A DNA stretch of 64,000 bases from Nemertoderma westbladi (GCA_032718475.1 JAUCBJ010001197.1:45889-109888), one strand, 5' to 3'. Positions 1 through 13,299 are shown, counted from the stretch's first letter. Notes: generated from the letters alone by a model not told the origin. Numbers and translations: made by a program.

Positions 1-3000
1 CGTCGGAGTAAGTGCCTACAATTCTCGCCAACCGCCATTGGTTGTTGATGATAGTATCATCCGTAACGATTACGAGATCTCCCTCTCTTAACTCCCTATT
101 TGGCTTCCTCCACTTACTCCTTTTATGGAGTGTGGGTAGGTATTCCTCGACCCACCTCCTCCAATACTCTGCGCTTATTGCTTTAGCGACTTTCCAACTT
201 TGGCGGGAGTGTATGTCATCTGGGTCTACACCCTGCATATCGATGGTCGCTGGCCTTTCCATCAGGAAATGGCTAGGCGTCAGCACGTCTAATGACTCAG
301 GGTCATCATTCTCCGGATATAGCGGTCTGCTATTGATGATCCCCTCGCACTTCGCAAGTACTGTCCGTAAGACGTCCTCAGTGACCATGTGGGTGTTCAT
401 TAGCTTCGTCATTAGACGCTTTGAACTGCCCACCAGTCTCTCGACGCATCCTAGTGTATGTGGTGCATACGGCGTCCTTCTCTCCCACTTTACTTGTCGT
501 CGTCTCATGGCTGCCCTGACTTCTTCTCCCTCCAAGATGTCCAAGGCCTCTGCCATCTCACTCTCTGCGCCCACAAAGTTGGTGCCATTGTCGCTGTATA
601 TCACTGCGATCGTCCCACCTTTGCGGTCTCTAAACCTTTCTAAGGCATTAATGAATGCTGATGCGGTTGCATCTTGGGCGAGTTCTATCCCTACCGCCCG
701 TGTGTTGTTGCATACGAAGATAATGCCGTAGCGTTTCTCCGTGTGTCGCATCACTTTGATCTTTATCGGCCCGAACATGTCCACACCGCAATGCGTAAAT
801 GGCGGGTCGTGTTGTCTTACCCTACTCGCCGGTAGTGGCGCCATCTCCTGTATGGCTCGCTCCTTCTTCGCTCGTCGGCAGGTCTGGCACTGCCCCACTA
901 CCGCTTTTACCTTCTTCCTCAGCTGTTTGACCCAATAGGTCCTCCTTATCTCTGTGAGGGTTCGGTTGGTGCCCCCATGTAATATCGATTTGTGGGAGTC
1001 CCAGATAATCTGGTGGACTATTGGCGATCCTGTGGGAATGATGATGGGTTTCGGTGGTACGACTATGCTGTTGTTGTATCCCACCCTAGAATTCATTACT
1101 AGAATCCCGTCGTCATTGAGTTGTGGCGACAGCGTAATCAGCTCGCTGTCCCGTCGGAGGTGCTGTTGGTTACCGACGCGTTCCACCTCGTCGCCATAGT
1201 TCTTCCGTTGTTCATAGCGGATCACTGCCTTGGCCGCTCCTTCCAGATCTATGGTTGTCCTGATCTTCTTGTCCTTGCCAACTCCCGCAAGGAAATTCCC
1301 GAAGGCTCTCCAGTACGCCACTAGTTTCTTGGTCTTATACCAACTAGAACTGTAGCTGAGGAGTTTATCCGTCGGGTTATCGCACAGTTCTCGTCCTGGT
1401 TGCACATCCCTAATCTCCCTCACCATCTGGGAGTATATCTCTTCTCCCTCTGAATCTCCCTCTTCTCCCTCTGACACTACTTCTGAGCCCGGATCCACCT
1501 TTCTCATCGGCGGCCAGGCCTCCTCGTCGCTCAGAAATTGTGGCCCATGTTGCCACAATACTTCCTTCTTCAAGAAAGTGTGGCGTACCACGCCCCTCGA
1601 CAACAAGTCCGCTGGGTTCTCGTCCGTTGGGCAGTAGTGCCACCTTTCCAGTTCTGTGCTCGCCCTTATTTCATCCACTCTATTCGCGACGAATATCGGG
1701 TATCTCGTCCTTTCATTGTGTAGCCAACCAAGCACTACGATGGAGTCCGTCCAGTAGTGTGTCTCTACTATGTTGGGAATAGTATCCACTAGGTAGGCTG
1801 TGGCTCTAACTCCTAGTCTCGCAGCTGTCAATTCTAACTTGGGAACTGATGCTGAATCTGGCGGCGTTGACTTTGCTTTGCTAAAGGCTAATCTGGGCTT
1901 ATGAGCCCCCTCTCGTTGTACTAAGTAGAGTGCCGCTCCGTACGCTTCCAACGACGCGTCGGAGAACATGTGTAGGTCCAGATTCGTCATGTTCCCATCC
2001 GGGAAATACACTCGTGGCATGTTGTATGTTCCCATCTCCTCCAAGTCTCCTGTCCACTTGCTCCACTGTTTCTTGATTTTCTCTGGTACCTCTACGTCCC
2101 ACTCATCCTTCAGTTTGTATACTCTCTTGAGTATCTGTTTCCCCGTGACTAATAATGGGGATGCTAGGCCTAGGGGATCGTATATCCTTGCTATATACGA
2201 TACATAGCCCCTCTTCGTGTGGATGTCTGCGCCCTCCTGGCTCAGCTGATACTTTAGTTCGTCTGTCTCTCTATCCCACACGATTCCCAATGCCTTCTGT
2301 TGAGATTCTGTTCTCTTAATCGCCATGTCCTGCCCTTTGACTGTTGTGGGATTATCCATGGTCGATTCTGGCCTCTTGTCCTCTATCGCCTTGATAAATT
2401 CTTCCGAACTGGATTGGAATTTGGTCAGGTTAAAGCCGGATCCTTTTAGGATGTCGCGAACCTCGCGCCCTGTGTCCAGTATCTCCTTAACCGTATTTCC
2501 AGACTCCATTCCGTCGTCTACGTAGAAGCCGCGTCGAATCATATCGACGGCCCTACTGCTGTATCTATCTTCCTTCCCCTTCACTGTGTCTCTCACTGCC
2601 ATAGTTGTCGTAAATGAAGACGACTTGGCCCCCATGTTTTGTACTACCATCTTATATGCCGGTATTATCGACGGTTCTTCCTCGCCGTTATACCATAAGA
2701 AGCGTTGACTGTCGCTATCTTCTTCCGTTACACGGACTTGGTTGAACATGCCTTCTATGTCACACGTGAAGGCGTGTTTCCCATTTCTAAATCTAAGTAA
2801 CACCTCTATGCCCGAATTGTATATGTTTGGGCCTTCTAACAGGTAGTCGTTTAAGCATTTTCCGTCGGTCTTTGCCGATGCGTCGACTACCATCCGTAGT
2901 TTACCTTTCTTTGGATCTAAAGCCACGTGTAGTGGCAGGTAATATGTCCTATCCGTGTTCGGCTCGTCGACCAGTAACTCCACGGCCCATCCTTTCTCGA

Positions 3001-5216
3001 CGTACTTCTTAATCGTTCTGTGGATGTACTCATTCTTCTCTGGGCTCCGTTTTAGTGTTTGTTTCAGCTTGCGGAGTCTCGTGAGTACCATCCCCCTATT
3101 GTCGGGCAGCGGTATCTTCGGTAGTTTCCATACCATTCCTATAGTATACCGCCCCTCATTGCATGTCATCGATTCCTCCACGCTTTGTAAAGCCTGCTTG
3201 TCTTCTACTGAGGTCCCGACCCCGGTTTCTTTCAGTCCCTCGAAATCCTGTCTGAGCAGTCTTTTAAGCTGCTCCTCTGCTCCCTCGTCACCCATTTCCT
3301 GCATTGTTCCCGTGAACATGCATCCTGATGTCTCCAACATCCTAAATGGTATCTTGCTCTTAATTGGACCACTCAGCGTCCACCCGAATGGTGTTAATAT
3401 GGCCACCGGGTCACTCTGCTTGTCTTCGCCGAAGACCGTTTGCATTCTTTCGTGGGCCGTTGGGCAGTCCATACCTACTATGATGGACACCTTCCTAACG
3501 TCCACGTCTGGGATTAAGAAGTCAATGTCGTCCAGGAATTTATACTGCTCGACCTCGATGTTGGTTGGCCGCCTGGCATTGATATTAATTGACTCTATCA
3601 CTTGGATGGGGTCGATGGTTGCCCCATAGTCGCATCCTGGTGCCACTGCTGCAATTGCGCACCGCCCTTTTCTCATCTCCAGGATCTCATCTTTGCTAGA
3701 GATGGTTGTTACCGCCATTCTGCTTGGCCTCGTTCTCAATCCTATCTCTTCGGCCACCCATTCCTCAACTAGTGTGAAGGCAGCTCCACTATCAACCAGC
3801 ATTAGTGTTGTTACTGATCGGTTGCCTTCCCCAATCACTCGCACGGGTACTACTCCAAGTAACACCGTTCCTCTCTTCTTCGCCCCTACCGTGCTCGTCG
3901 CCATCGTTTGGCCTCTCCTTTGACCAAACTTGACCGGCTTCTCCTTGCATTCCCTTGCTCTATGTCCACTCATTACACATCGCGAGCAGATTTTGTTGCT
4001 GAACGCATAATCTATCTGATCTTGCCTAGGTAGCGCCTGCCAGTACCTGCAGTTCATGGTTTGATGAAGCGCATTTGCGTGTAGCTGGCATTTGCTCTTT
4101 GGGTCGTAGCCCTCTTTATACAGCGCATTGCGTATCGCAGTTGCGTTCGTACCAAAGTCCCTACTATTCTTATTGTTTGGATTCGGCCTAGTGGACATAC
4201 TGGGGTTATGTTTATTCATGTTGTTATTGTTTCCCTGTCCGTTCCATGGTGTTGTCTTATCCTCGGCTAGCTGTTGACTTGCAGTCCCCTGCGTCGCTGC
4301 GTATGGCAATGATTGCCTGAGTCTCGGTAATGCGTTTGATGTATTGTGCTCTGGTTTCGGTCTATGGTAGTCTGTCTTCGGTCCCTTTCCCAGGCTATCT
4401 TCACTATAGACTGGGTCAGTTATTAGTTCAGCCTCGTAGTTTAAGAAGTTTGACATTTCTTCTAAACCCGGTTCCGCACCCTTCTTATCTCGAGTGGAGA
4501 AGGCGATTTTCCTCCACTTGTTGCGCAGCCAGTTTGGTAGTGCCTGCGCCATCGTGGTGATGTTGTTGGACGCGTTGAGCTCGTATGGCGCGTCTAGCGT
4601 CTTCAGCACGATCAGCGCCTTTTCTACTTTGTTAGCGAACGTTTTAATGCTAACGGGATTATCCTGTAGGCCACCCGATGTTATGCCTCTCAGCGTTTGC
4701 CTGATGATCTTGGCCAGGTGCCCGTATTCCCTATCCAGTGCCCGCCATGCTGTTGTGAAGCCGCCCTCTATTCCTTGATATTGCCTCACGATATCGTATG
4801 CTGGGCCTCCCGTGTATACTTGCAGATACTTTAGGCACTCCGCCTGCATCAAGTTTTTTGTTAGTATTTCGTTACTATACATGCGCCGAAACTGTAGATA
4901 TTCTTCCGGCCTGCTCCCATCGAATTTGAATGGTTCCACGGGTGGTAGCTCGATCCTCGTTTTCAACGCATCGATCAACGTGGCCATCCCCATCGCCTGT
5001 GCTTCCAATGGGTTCGACGGATGTTGTGTAGTTTCTCCTGTCTGGCACGGTTCGTCCGTCCTATTTCTTGACTTTCTCTGACTTGGGTATGTCATCGGGG
5101 GTAGCGGCCCCCTCCATATATCTGTATCACACGACCTGTTCTCATCCAAGGGTCTCGTTGTTCTTGCTCCTATCGGGGTATATTGTTGATATTGTGATGG
5201 GGGAATGTCACCCTGT
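1..5216 (-). CDS. BEL-A Gag core, protease, RT, RNase H and integrase polyprotein (partial)
   Basis: One - strand frame appears open from the 17-base C tract at 5217 to the left edge. I read most of it and saw no stop. In order: a DUF1759-like Gag core (about 5000-4440); an Asn-rich linker; cysteine/histidine motifs near 4050-3950 including a CX2CX4HX4C knuckle (CSRCVMSGHRAREC); an aspartic protease with DSGA at about 3793; reverse transcriptase with DIEGMFNQV near 2750 and catalytic YVDD at 2524-2513; RNase H with its Asp (FSDAS), Glu (KLELTA) and Asp (WTDS) residues between about 1990 and 1730; an H2C2 zinc site at about 990-880; integrase core Asp 781-779, Asp 592-590 and Glu 442-440; and a DUF5641-like segment at the left edge. 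All expected catalytic residues are present. The C-terminus is off-window. Confidence 0.88.
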
Positions 5217-8200
5217 CCCCCCCCCCCCCCCCCGCCGGTATGTTTGGTACTGGGGTTGATGTTAATATGTTGGGGCCCATACACCTATCCGCAATAATTC
5301 CCCCCTCCCCTGGGTATATGTTATGTCCCTGCATGCTGTAGTCATACTGCTGTACTGGTACCGGTATAGGCCTACCAGCTTCTGGCCTACCCGCCGGTAT
5401 GTATTCCGCGACTTCCGGGTTTAATCCCGTTGCCCGCACTATCCTATCCCCTACATTGCCTCTCTCAGTATGGCCTATGGTATGTGCAGTAAGGCCTACA
5501 GTATGTCCTACAGTCTGCATGTGTCGCTCGGGATCGAAGTTTATTCTTCTCGAATAATCCTCCCCGCGGCTACCGTATTCTCGATCGATAGGTGTATTCC
5601 GTTGGAAAGTTTCTCTTCGACCCCCCCTCTCTACTGTTCTCGTCTTCGTACCGGTATATCGCGTACCCCTCCATCGGCGCGTAATGCGCCTCGCCGGGTC
5701 GCATCTCTCCGGGGCGACGGCAATCTCCCGGAGTCCGACCCCACTGATTCTCCGTTCTCATCTCAACTACCGACGGCTCGCTATCCGTCCTCGCTCTTCT
5801 ATCGTTCGCGGCGATACCTCTACTACTGTCTTCTCTTCTTCTCCTTTCAGTGGAGTATTCCCGCTCGTGAGATCTCTCGTCGACCTCCCGGTTAAACCCC
5901 ACTGTTCTTTTTCCCTCTTCTGATCAGGCTCGACGCTTCGTCCGCCCTCTTACGACGTCAACCTGTCTCTCTCTGCTCGGTCGCACGCCGCTGGGGATAC
6001 TCGCAATCCCCCTATTACTTTCCGTCGCCGGTTGTTGCGGTTTACCAATTTCGGCCCGCGCATTATCCGCTGACGGCTGTGGGACACTCTCTGCCCCCCC
6101 CCCTTTCGCCGCTAACTCGCTGTTGTGGGGTTCTCGTAGCCCCCCCCACTCGCACATCTAACTTCGCTACTCCTCACCCCTCTACTATATCCCTCTCCAG
6201 TCGACACATCAACCCTACCGCGGTCGGGTCTATTCACCCCCGCCTCTCCCTCTGCTATTGCGTGGCCTACCAGGCCCTCTACTCCCTGCCTACCAACTAT
6301 GTGGCCTACCAGGCCCTCGCTGGGTCTATTCAACCCAGCCACTCCCTGCCTACCAACTACCTGGCCTACCAGGCCCTCGCTGGGTCTACCTAACCCAGCT
6401 ACTCCCTGCCTACCAACTGTGTGGCCTACCAGGCCCTCGCTGGGTCTATTCAACCCAGCCACTCCCTGCCTACCAACTACGTGACCTACCAGGCCCTCGC
6501 TGGGTCTACCTAACCCAGCTACTTCCGGCCCACCAACTGTACGACCTACCAGGTCCCCGTCTGTCTGGCTATACACGCCCGACGTGTTTACGTTAATAGC
6601 ACTCATATTGGAAACGGAATTAATTTGTTCGTTCGAAATAAAATCATTTGAATTACTTTGCGCGACTACACTATCTGAATTATTTTGTAAATTCGGGCTC
6701 GGATCATTATTTAAATTATTTGGATTATTTTGTGTAATTGCGTTACTTAAATTATTTTGTAGGTTCGAATTTGGGTTATTATTTTGATTATTTGGATTAT
6801 TTTGTATAGCTGCATTAATATTAGAATTATTTTCTACGTTAATATTAGGGTTGTTCTGATTTAAATTTAAATTACTATCACTAGGCAAAGTATTTCCTGC
6901 AATAAAGGTTTGATTAGAATTATCCCATACGGTACTATTAATATTAACCACGTCTACTGTACCATTATCATTATTACCCCCCCCCCCCCCCCCCCCCGCC
7001 CGCACGGTCACACCAGTTTTGGGTCTGTCGTGCGGTCCCCGCAAGTGGGGCATTAATAAATGTATCCACGGCCCCCGGCTCCTCAAAAATACTCGAGCCA
7101 GCCTCGCTCTCAGACGCCCCCATCTGCGCCAGTTCCACCTCACGCGTGTGTACAGCTTCATACTCTACGAGTTTGTCTCGCTGTTTCTCCAATTCTTTTC
7201 GCTCACGCTCCACTTTTGCTATTTTATCCATAGCCTCCCGTTCGCTCTGCTCGGCCAATTCCATCTCTCTCCTAATCCCCTCCCTTCGCCTCACCTCAAG
7301 CTCTCTACGCTCACTCTCCTCCCTCGCTTCACGCTCTCTGCGTTCACTTTCCTCCCTCGCCTCACGCTTCTCGCGTTCGCTTTTCTCTCTCGCCACACGC
7401 TCCTCTTGTTCCTTCAACTCTATTTCATCATACTCCCTAAGGCTCCTCACGGCCCTTTCGGCCCTCTCTCTTGTCTCTCTAATCGACGCCATTTCCCTCT
7501 CTAGCAGCACTCTCCCTTCCTCTAGCCGTCTACCTACTTCTCTATTACCTTGCACTGCTAGATTGAGACGGTACCTAGCGTCTATCTCTCTCACCCGTCT
7601 TTCTTTCGCGGAGGATGTAGCAGACTTCTCGGTTGTGAAGGATTCCCTCCGCCTTCTCGATCTACTAACTTTCCCCCTCCTCCCGGAACTCCCTCCGACC
7701 GACGAGAACGAATCCGCGGGGTCAACCTCGGATTCGCCCTCCTCAGGTCTGTTCCAACCCACTAATTTTATACCCCGGGCATCGATTAAATATGGCCCTA
7801 TGTACACTACACTAGGTTGTATACCCCCATGCCGCCATGAGTCATACAGTTCCTCGGCAACCCTTCTCGCTCTCTCCTCGGCCAATTCTCTCTGCCCGAA
7901 ACGCATTAGATAGTATAAATGTCTGTCCGACTTACCTAGTCCTGACTTCAGTTTTACCTCGTCTATCGTTTTCCCCTTTCTGGCCTCCTCTAGTAGTCTC
8001 CGGGTCGCGTTGTAGGCCCGTCGAAGTCGATCAGAGACCCCGACGTCCTCGTCGCCGACCTCTCCTCCATCTCTCCGGGTTCGACGTCGTACCGGCGGCC
8101 CCACCGTCGCCGTTCCGGTGGGCCGTCCGTCGCCCTCGGCCTGTGCCTGGCCGGCGACATCGGTATCGACATCTCCGACGTCTCTCCGGGTCCGGCGTCG

Positions 8201-8524
8201 TACCGTCGGCCCCACCGTCGCCGTCTCGGTGGGCCGTTCGTCGCTCTCGGCCTGTGGCTGGCCCGCGACATCGGCACGTCGACCCTCGTTCCGTGTCGAC
8301 TCGTCTCTTTCTCCCTCGAGCTCGTTCTCTCTATCCTCCGACTCGACTCCCCTTCCTCTTGACTCGGCTTCTGACTCCAGACGGCCCCCCTCATCTTGAA
8401 TCTCCGGTTCGCCCGTTACCGATGGCTCCGGCGTCGTGGGCCTGTATCGCCTGGTTGCGGCCTCGCGGATCGTTAGCTCTTCGTCCGGGGTCCGCGTCGG
8501 TGTTGTCTCACCCGACTGACTCAT
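5217..8524 (-). pseudogene. BEL-A N-terminal Gag extension, broken into alternating frames
   Basis: The start ATG at 8524 opens MSQSGETTP. The first segment (8524 to about 6980) is charged, has an internal duplication around VRRRTRRD (about 8260 and 8100) and an Arg/Glu-rich coiled coil (about 7500-7150). Next come an Asn/Gln-rich stretch (about 6960-6600), five 20-residue repeats (6560-6262), and basic, low-complexity segments. Reading is continuous only if the frame changes at four C tracts on the + strand: 6977-6997 (21 bases), 6140-6147 (8), 5621-5627 (7) and 5217-5233 (17). A fifth tract at 6094-6103 does not change frame. One in-frame TGA lies at 5926-5924. The breaks may be assembly length errors in poly-G, real decay, or recoding. 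The alternation itself is seen directly. Confidence 0.75.
6262..6560 (-). repeat. 60-bp tandem repeat in BEL-A Gag (20-residue unit)
   Basis: Five units of about 60 bp carry a tggcctaccaggccctcgct core on the + strand. Read on the - strand they encode a 20-residue unit containing VGRQGVAGLNRPSEG. Period 60 keeps the frame, so copy number can vary without breaking Gag. Confidence 0.85.
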
Positions 8525-9138
8525 CTCTCTTTATCTCTAGATTGGTCGCTGAGTTTAGTTAGCTAGGGCGGCAGCTCTGATTTAGTTACTGTGACGGGAT
8601 CCAGATGAGATCCCGGTTTATCCGTTTGTTAGTTCACTCGTCCCCGCCGTGTATGAAAGATAAAGGAGTTTGTGCTGTTCGTCGTATATAATATTTGGGT
8701 ATACAGATATAGATATAGGTATAGATATGAGATAATATGGTTGTTGTATACGGAAGGCGGGATACGGTAACTAAAGTCCCGGTCCTTCCCTAGCTAAACT
8801 ATCTAACCTAAACTAGCACCAATATTGCACTGAGATTACTGAACTGATATGATTACTGCCAAGTGGCTATATTGCACGGTTGGCCTTGTTACTCTACCTA
8901 ATCGATGCCTTTCCCCCCTCTGATTGGTTGATACCCTTGTTGGCGCCCTTTGGAGTGTTCCCGTTCACTCCACCTGTTCTCTCTGGGTTAGGGGTTTGGC
9001 CCCTGACCCTCATTGTGTGCTTCTCCTTCCCATTCTTATTGGGGTGGCACGAGTTGGTTGATTACCCAATCTCATGGCTCCCAATATTGCTTATCGGCTT
9101 AACTTTATGGGGTGTTAGCGGGATTGAATAAGCTAACA
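8525..9138 (-). promoter_or_regulatory. BEL-A 5' leader and presumed 5' LTR
   Basis: This non-coding stretch lies directly upstream of the Gag ATG at 8524 and stops abruptly where the 43-bp satellite starts. On the - strand it begins TGTTAGCTTATTC, compatible with the TG start of an LTR. It holds AT-rich TATA-like runs near 8690-8740. A TGGATCCCGTCAC stretch near 8600 could be a primer binding site, but without the second LTR neither the LTR end nor the primer site can be set. Confidence 0.5.
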
Positions 9139-12100
9139 CCAATCGTGTTGGAAAACTATTCCACATAAAATCTAAAGTCAATCATGTTGGAAAACTACTC
9201 CACATAAAATCTAAAGTCACCCAATCGTGTTGGAAAACTATTCCACATAAAATCTAAAGTCACCCAATCGTGTTGGAAAACTATTCCACATAAAATCTAA
9301 AGTCACCCAATCGTGTTGGAAAATTACTCCACATAAAATCTAAAGTCACCCAATCGTGTTGGAAAACTATTCCACATAAAATCTAAAGTCAATCATGTTG
9401 GAAAACTACTCCACATAAAATCTAAAGTCACCCAATCGTGTTAGAAAACTATTCCACATAAAATCTAAAGTCACCCAATCGTGTTGGAAAACTATTCCAC
9501 ATAAAATCTAAAGTCACCCAATCGTGTTGGAAAACTACTCCACATAAAATCTAAAGTCACCCAATCATGTTGGAAAACTACTCCACATAAAATCCAAAGT
9601 CACCCAATCGTGTTGGAAAACTACTCCACATAAAATCCAAACTCACCCAATCGTGTTGGAAAACTACTCCACATAAAATCTAAAGTCACCCAATCGTGTT
9701 GGAAAACTACTCCACATAAAATCTAAAGTCACCCAATCGTGTTGGAAAACTACTCCACATAAAATCCAAAGTCACCCAATCGTGTTGGAAAACTATTCCA
9801 CATAAAATCTAAAGTCACCCAATCGTGTTGGAAAACTACTCCACATAAAATCTAAAGTCACCCAATCGTGTTGGAAAACTATTCCACATAAAATCTAAAG
9901 TCAATCATGTTGGAAAACTACTCCACATAAAATCTAAAGTCACCCAATCGTGTTGGAAAACTACTGCACATAAAATCTAAAGTCACCCAATCGTGTTGGA
10001 AAACTACTCCACATAAAATCTAAAGTCACCCAATCGTGTTGGAAAACTACTCCACATAAAATCTAAAGTCACCCAATCGTGTTGGAAAACTACTCCACAT
10101 AAAATCTAAAGTCACCCAATCGTGTTGGAAAACTATTACACATAAAATCTAAAGTCACCCAATCGTGTTGGAAAACTATTCCACATAAAATCTAAAGTCA
10201 CCCAATCGTGTTGGAAAACTACTCCACATAAAATCTAAAGTCACCCAATCGTGTTGGAAAACTATTACACATAAAATCTAAAGTCACCCAATCGTGTTGG
10301 AAAACTACTCCACATAAAATCTAAAGTCACCCAATCGTGTTGGAAAACTACTCCACATAAAATCTAAAGTCACCCAATCGTGTTGGAAAACTACTCCACA
10401 TAAAATCTAAAGTCACCCAATCGTGTTGGAAAACTATCCCACATAAAATCTAAAGTCACCCAATCGTGTTGGAAAACTACTCCACATAAAATCTAAAGTC
10501 ACCCAATCGTGTTGGAAAACTATTACACATAAAATCTAAAGTCAATCATGTTGGAAAACTACTCCACATAAAATCTAAAGTCACCCAATCGTGTTGGAAA
10601 ACTATTCCACATAAAATCTAAAGTCACCCAATCGTGTTGGAAAACTATTCCACATAAAATCTAAAGTCACCCAATCGTGTTGGAAAACTACTCCACATAA
10701 AATCTAAAGTCACCCAATCGTGTTGGAAAACTATTCCACATAAAATCTAAAGTCACCCAATCGTGTTGGAAAACTACTCCTCATAAAATCTAAAGTCACC
10801 CAATCGTGTTGGAAAACTATTCCACATAAAATCTAAAGTCACCCAATCGTGTTGGAAAATTACTCCACATAAAATCTAAAGTCACCCAATCGTGTTGGAA
10901 AACTATTCCACATAAAATCTAAAGTCAATCATGTTGGAAAACTACTCCACATAAAATCTAAAGTCACCCAATCGTGTTAGAAAACTATTCCACATAAAAT
11001 CTAAAGTCACCCAATCGTGTTGGAAAACTATTCCACATAAAATCTAAAGTCACCCAATCGTGTTGGAAAACTACTCCACATAAAATCTAAAGTCACCCAA
11101 TCATGTTGGAAAACTACTCCACATAAAATCCAAAGTCACCCAATCGTGTTGGAAAACTACTCCACATAAAATCCAAACTCACCCAATCGTGTTGGAAAAC
11201 TACTCCACATAAAATCTAAAGTCACCCAATCGTGTTGGAAAACTACTCCACATAAAATCTAAAGTCACCCAATCGTGTTGGAAAACTACTCCACATAAAA
11301 TCCAAAGTCACCCAATCGTGTTGGAAAACTATTCCACATAAAATCTAAAGTCACCCAATCGTGTTGGAAAACTACTCCACATAAAATCTAAAGTCACCCA
11401 ATCGTGTTGGAAAACTATTCCACATAAAATCTAAAGTCAATCATGTTGGAAAACTACTCCACATAAAATCTAAAGTCACCCAATCGTGTTGGAAAACTAC
11501 TGCACATAAAATCTAAAGTCACCCAATCGTGTTGGAAAACTACTCCACATAAAATCTAAAGTCACCCAATCGTGTTGGAAAACTACTCCACATAAAATCT
11601 AAAGTCACCCAATCGTGTTGGAAAACTACTCCACATAAAATCTAAAGTCACCCAATCGTGTTGGAAAACTATTACACATAAAATCTAAAGTCACCCAATC
11701 GTGTTGGAAAACTATTCCACATAAAATCTAAAGTCACCCAATCGTGTTGGAAAACTACTCCACATAAAATCTAAAGTCACCCAATCGTGTTGGAAAACTA
11801 TTACACATAAAATCTAAAGTCACCCAATCGTGTTGGAAAACTACTCCACATAAAATCTAAAGTCACCCATCGTGTTGGAAAACTACTCCACATAAAATCT
11901 AAAGTCACCCAATCGTGTTGGAAAACTACTCCACATAAAATCTAAAGTCACCCAATCGTGTTGGAAAACTATCCCACATAAAATCTAAAGTCACCCAATC
12001 GTGTTGGAAAACTACTCCACATAAAATCTAAAGTCACCCAATCGTGTTGGAAAACTATTACACATAAAATCTAAAGTCAATCATGTTGGAAAACTACTCC

Positions 12101-13146
12101 ACATAAAATCTAAAGTCACCCAATCGTGTTGGAAAACTATTCCACATAAAATCTAAAGTCACCCAATCGTGTTGGAAAACTATTCCACATAAAATCTAAA
12201 GTCACCCAATCGTGTTGGAAAACTACTCCACATAAAATCTAAAGTCACCCAATCGTGTTGGAAAACTATTCCACATAAAATCTAAAGTCACCCAATCGTG
12301 TTGGAAAACTACTCCTCATAAAATCTAAAGTCACCCAATCGTGTTGGAAAACTATTCCACATAAAATCTAAAGTCACCCAATCGTGTTGGAAAACTACTC
12401 CACATAAAATCTAAAGTCACCCAATCGTGTTGGAAAACTACTCCTCATAAAATCTAAAGTCACCCAATCGTGTTGGAAAACTATTCCACATAAAATCTAA
12501 AGTCACCCAATCGTGTTGGAAAACTATTCCACATAAAATCTAAAGTCACCCAATCGTGTTGGAAAACTATTCCACATAAAATCTAAAGTCACCCAATCGT
12601 GTTGGAAAACTACTCCACATAAAATCTAAAGTCACCCAATCGTGTTGGAAAACTACTCCACATAAAATCTAAAGTCACCCAATCGTGTTGGAAAACTACT
12701 CCACATAAAATCTAAAGTCACCCAATCGTGTTGGAAAACTACTCCACATAAAATCTAAAGTCACCCAATCGTGTTGGAAAACTACTCCACATAAAATCTA
12801 AAGTCACCCAATCGTGTTGGAAAACTACTCCACATAAAATCTAAAGTCACCCAATCGTGTTGGAAAACTATTCCACATAAAATCTAAAGTCACCCAATCG
12901 TGTTGGAAAACTATTCCACATAAAATCTAAAGTCACCCAATCGTGTTGGAAAACTACTCCACATAAAATCTAAAGTTACCCAATCGTGTTGGAAAACTAC
13001 TCCACATAAAATCCAAAGTCACCCAATCGTGTTGGAAAACTACTCCACATAAAATCCAAAGACACCCAATCGTGTTGGAAAACTACTCCACATAAAATCT
13101 AAAGTCACCCAATCGTGTTGGAAAACTATTCCACATAAAATCCAAC
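9139..13146. repeat. 43-bp satellite array, about 93 units, with 1536-bp higher-order repeat
   Basis: The unit is 43 bp with the core caatcgtgttggaaaactac followed by tccacataaaatctaaagtc. A 39-bp variant lacking ACCC and carrying aatcatg recurs. Rare markers recur at a fixed offset: gttag at 9440 and 10976, and ctgcaca at 9964 and 11500, both 1536 bp apart. That equals 33 units of 43 plus 3 of 39. The array abuts BEL-A on the left and ends in unique sequence at about 13147. No gene is seen in it. Confidence 0.95.
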
Positions 13147-13299
13147 ATGAAGATCCATGCTAAAGGCTTTGCTCACTTCGTGCTGCGCGAAGGCCCCACG
13201 AACTTGTGTCTACCTTTGTCTACCATTGTCGACATTGTCTACCTTTGACTCATTTACATTTATTCAATATTTAGTGTACACTTTTTTTTACAATTTTAG

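Larger units (their letters stand above)
1..9138 (-). mobile_element. BEL/Pao LTR retrotransposon (BEL-A), truncated by the window edge
   Basis: The element reads on the - strand. From right to left it has a leader/LTR region (9138-8525), an arginine- and glutamate-rich Gag extension with coiled coil (from 8524), a DUF1759-like Gag core and CCHC knuckle, aspartic protease, reverse transcriptase, RNase H, integrase and the DUF5641-like tail that follows BEL integrases, which runs off base 1. That order and the tail are diagnostic of BEL/Pao. The 3' LTR lies outside the window, so LTR limits and any target-site duplication cannot be fixed. The likely 5' boundary is 9138, where the - strand reads TGTTAGC directly against the 43-bp satellite. 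The frame alternates in the Gag extension, so this copy as written is not translatable end to end. Confidence 0.9.

Noticed and set aside
12-5900. Many + strand ORFs of 60-240 codons
   Set aside because: They are antisense shadows of the BEL-A polyprotein, which on the - strand shows protease, RT, RNase H and integrase motifs.
9139-13146. Possible CRISPR array
   Set aside because: The 43-bp units are continuous tandem copies without unique spacers, in a eukaryotic context.
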